Of a DNA stretch of 6,604 nucleotides, positions 6,155-6,604 are shown in pieces (the first letter of the stretch is position 1; the number at the start of each line of letters is the position of its first letter). Source of the stretch: Oribacterium parvum (GTDB lineage: Bacteria > Bacillota > Clostridia > Lachnospirales > Lachnospiraceae); NCBI GenBank assembly GCA_938022235.1, contig CALIEL010000034.1:1-6604 (forward strand), written 5' to 3'. The notes under the pieces are model-generated. The model did not search any database and had not been told where the DNA came from. It was given only the letters and a program-made list of their open reading frames with translations. The translations under genes were made by a program, and so were the position numbers.

Positions 6155-6604
6155 ATGACCCTTAGAGAAGCAATGGAAAAACGACATATGGTTCGTAAGT
6201 ACAAGGATGAGGTAATTCCTCAGGATGTGGTGAAGGCTTTAGAGGAGCGCATTCAGGAATGCAATCAGAAGTATTCCCTGCATTTTTTCTTAAAAACTGA
6301 GGATGGAGCTGCATTTGCGGAATTAATTGATAAATTGATTACCAAAAATGCCAAGAACTACATCGTATTAGCAGGAGATGAAAAGGAAGGCGTGGAGGAG
6401 CGTGTTGGTTATGCCAGTGCGGATATTATGCTCTATGCCCAGACTCTTGGCTTAAATACCTGGTGGGTAGGTGCCAGCTTCAATAAGGAGGCTGTTGCTA
6501 AATTAAGCCCTGAGCATCCTGTTTATGGTGTGATTTCCATTGGCTATGGAGAGACCCAGGGTACTCCTCATGCTTCCAAGGAAGATTTTGAGGTATGCAG
6601 CTAT
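6155..6604 (+). CDS. Nitroreductase-family protein (TM1586-like), 3' end missing
   Basis: The reading frame is open for 150 codons to the window edge; the C-terminus lies outside. The N-terminus MTLREAMEKRHMVRKYKDEVIP fits the nitroreductase opening pattern (R-x-x-x-R-x-[YF] followed by I-P), where the arginines bind the FMN phosphate. The central block NYIVLAGDEKEGVEERVGYA (68-87) and the segment LYAQTLGLNTWWVGASFNK (93-111) match the TM1586-type nitroreductase domain, whose members are shorter and more divergent than NfsB. VYGVISIGYGE (123-133) is the usual strand near the flavin site. These are cytoplasmic flavoenzymes that reduce nitro-aromatics or other acceptors with NAD(P)H; the physiological substrate is generally unknown. 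It has its own promoter and very strong ribosome binding site. No link to the upstream exporter is shown beyond proximity. The ATG at 6152 is an equally in-frame alternative start. Confidence 0.82.
   Translation, partial: MTLREAMEKRHMVRKYKDEVIPQDVVKALEERIQECNQKYSLHFFLKTEDGAAFAELIDKLITKNAKNYIVLAGDEKEGVEERVGYASADIMLYAQTLGLNTWWVGASFNKEAVAKLSPEHPVYGVISIGYGETQGTPHASKEDFEVCSY

Noticed and set aside
1..6604. CRISPR arrays, tRNA or rRNA genes, insertion sequences, riboswitches
   Set aside because: No regularly spaced repeats, cloverleaf sequences, transposase motifs or long structured leaders were seen on either strand.

Overview
The window looks like ordinary chromosomal DNA from a moderately low-GC Firmicute, most likely a Clostridia member of the Lachnospiraceae type. 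This rests on near-consensus AGGAGG ribosome binding sites, the protein styles and the use of TTA/AGA/GGA codons. The genus cannot be fixed from the sequence.

Positions 1-1221 (+) hold the 3' part of leuC followed by complete leuD, the two subunits of 3-isopropylmalate dehydratase (leucine biosynthesis). Their likely intrinsic terminator (1329-1361) lies inside the next gene, which runs the other way. Positions 1195-2361 (-) encode a 388-residue DEDD/RNase H-like exonuclease-type protein (YprB-like N-terminal domain, unnamed C-terminal domain) that converges on leuD and overlaps it by 27 bases.

Positions 2362-2625 are the divergent intergenic region, AT-rich with a strong A/purine tract. It should carry the promoters of both flanking genes, but only weak matches can be pointed to. 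Positions 2626-5966 (+) form a tight three-gene operon: membrane-anchored HlyD/MacA-type adaptor, MacB/LolD-type ABC ATPase, and a four-helix FtsX/MacB-type permease. The gene spacing (4-base gap, then 11-base overlap) implies translational coupling. The arrangement matches the YknXYZ-type MacAB-like exporters of Gram-positive bacteria; the substrate is unknown.

Positions 5967-6154 hold inverted repeats that probably terminate the operon, followed by a good sigma-A-type promoter (TGGACA, 16 bp, TATACT) and a strong ribosome binding site. From 6155 to the window end is the first 150 codons of a small nitroreductase of the TM1586-like type.

No CRISPR array, tRNA, rRNA, insertion sequence or phage gene was seen, and no convincing new multi-gene system. 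The most interesting local signal is at 1329-1362. One short sequence can act as the leuCD terminator on the + strand. On the - strand it encodes part of the exonuclease-like protein and forms an in-phase A AAA AAG slippery heptamer beside a hairpin.
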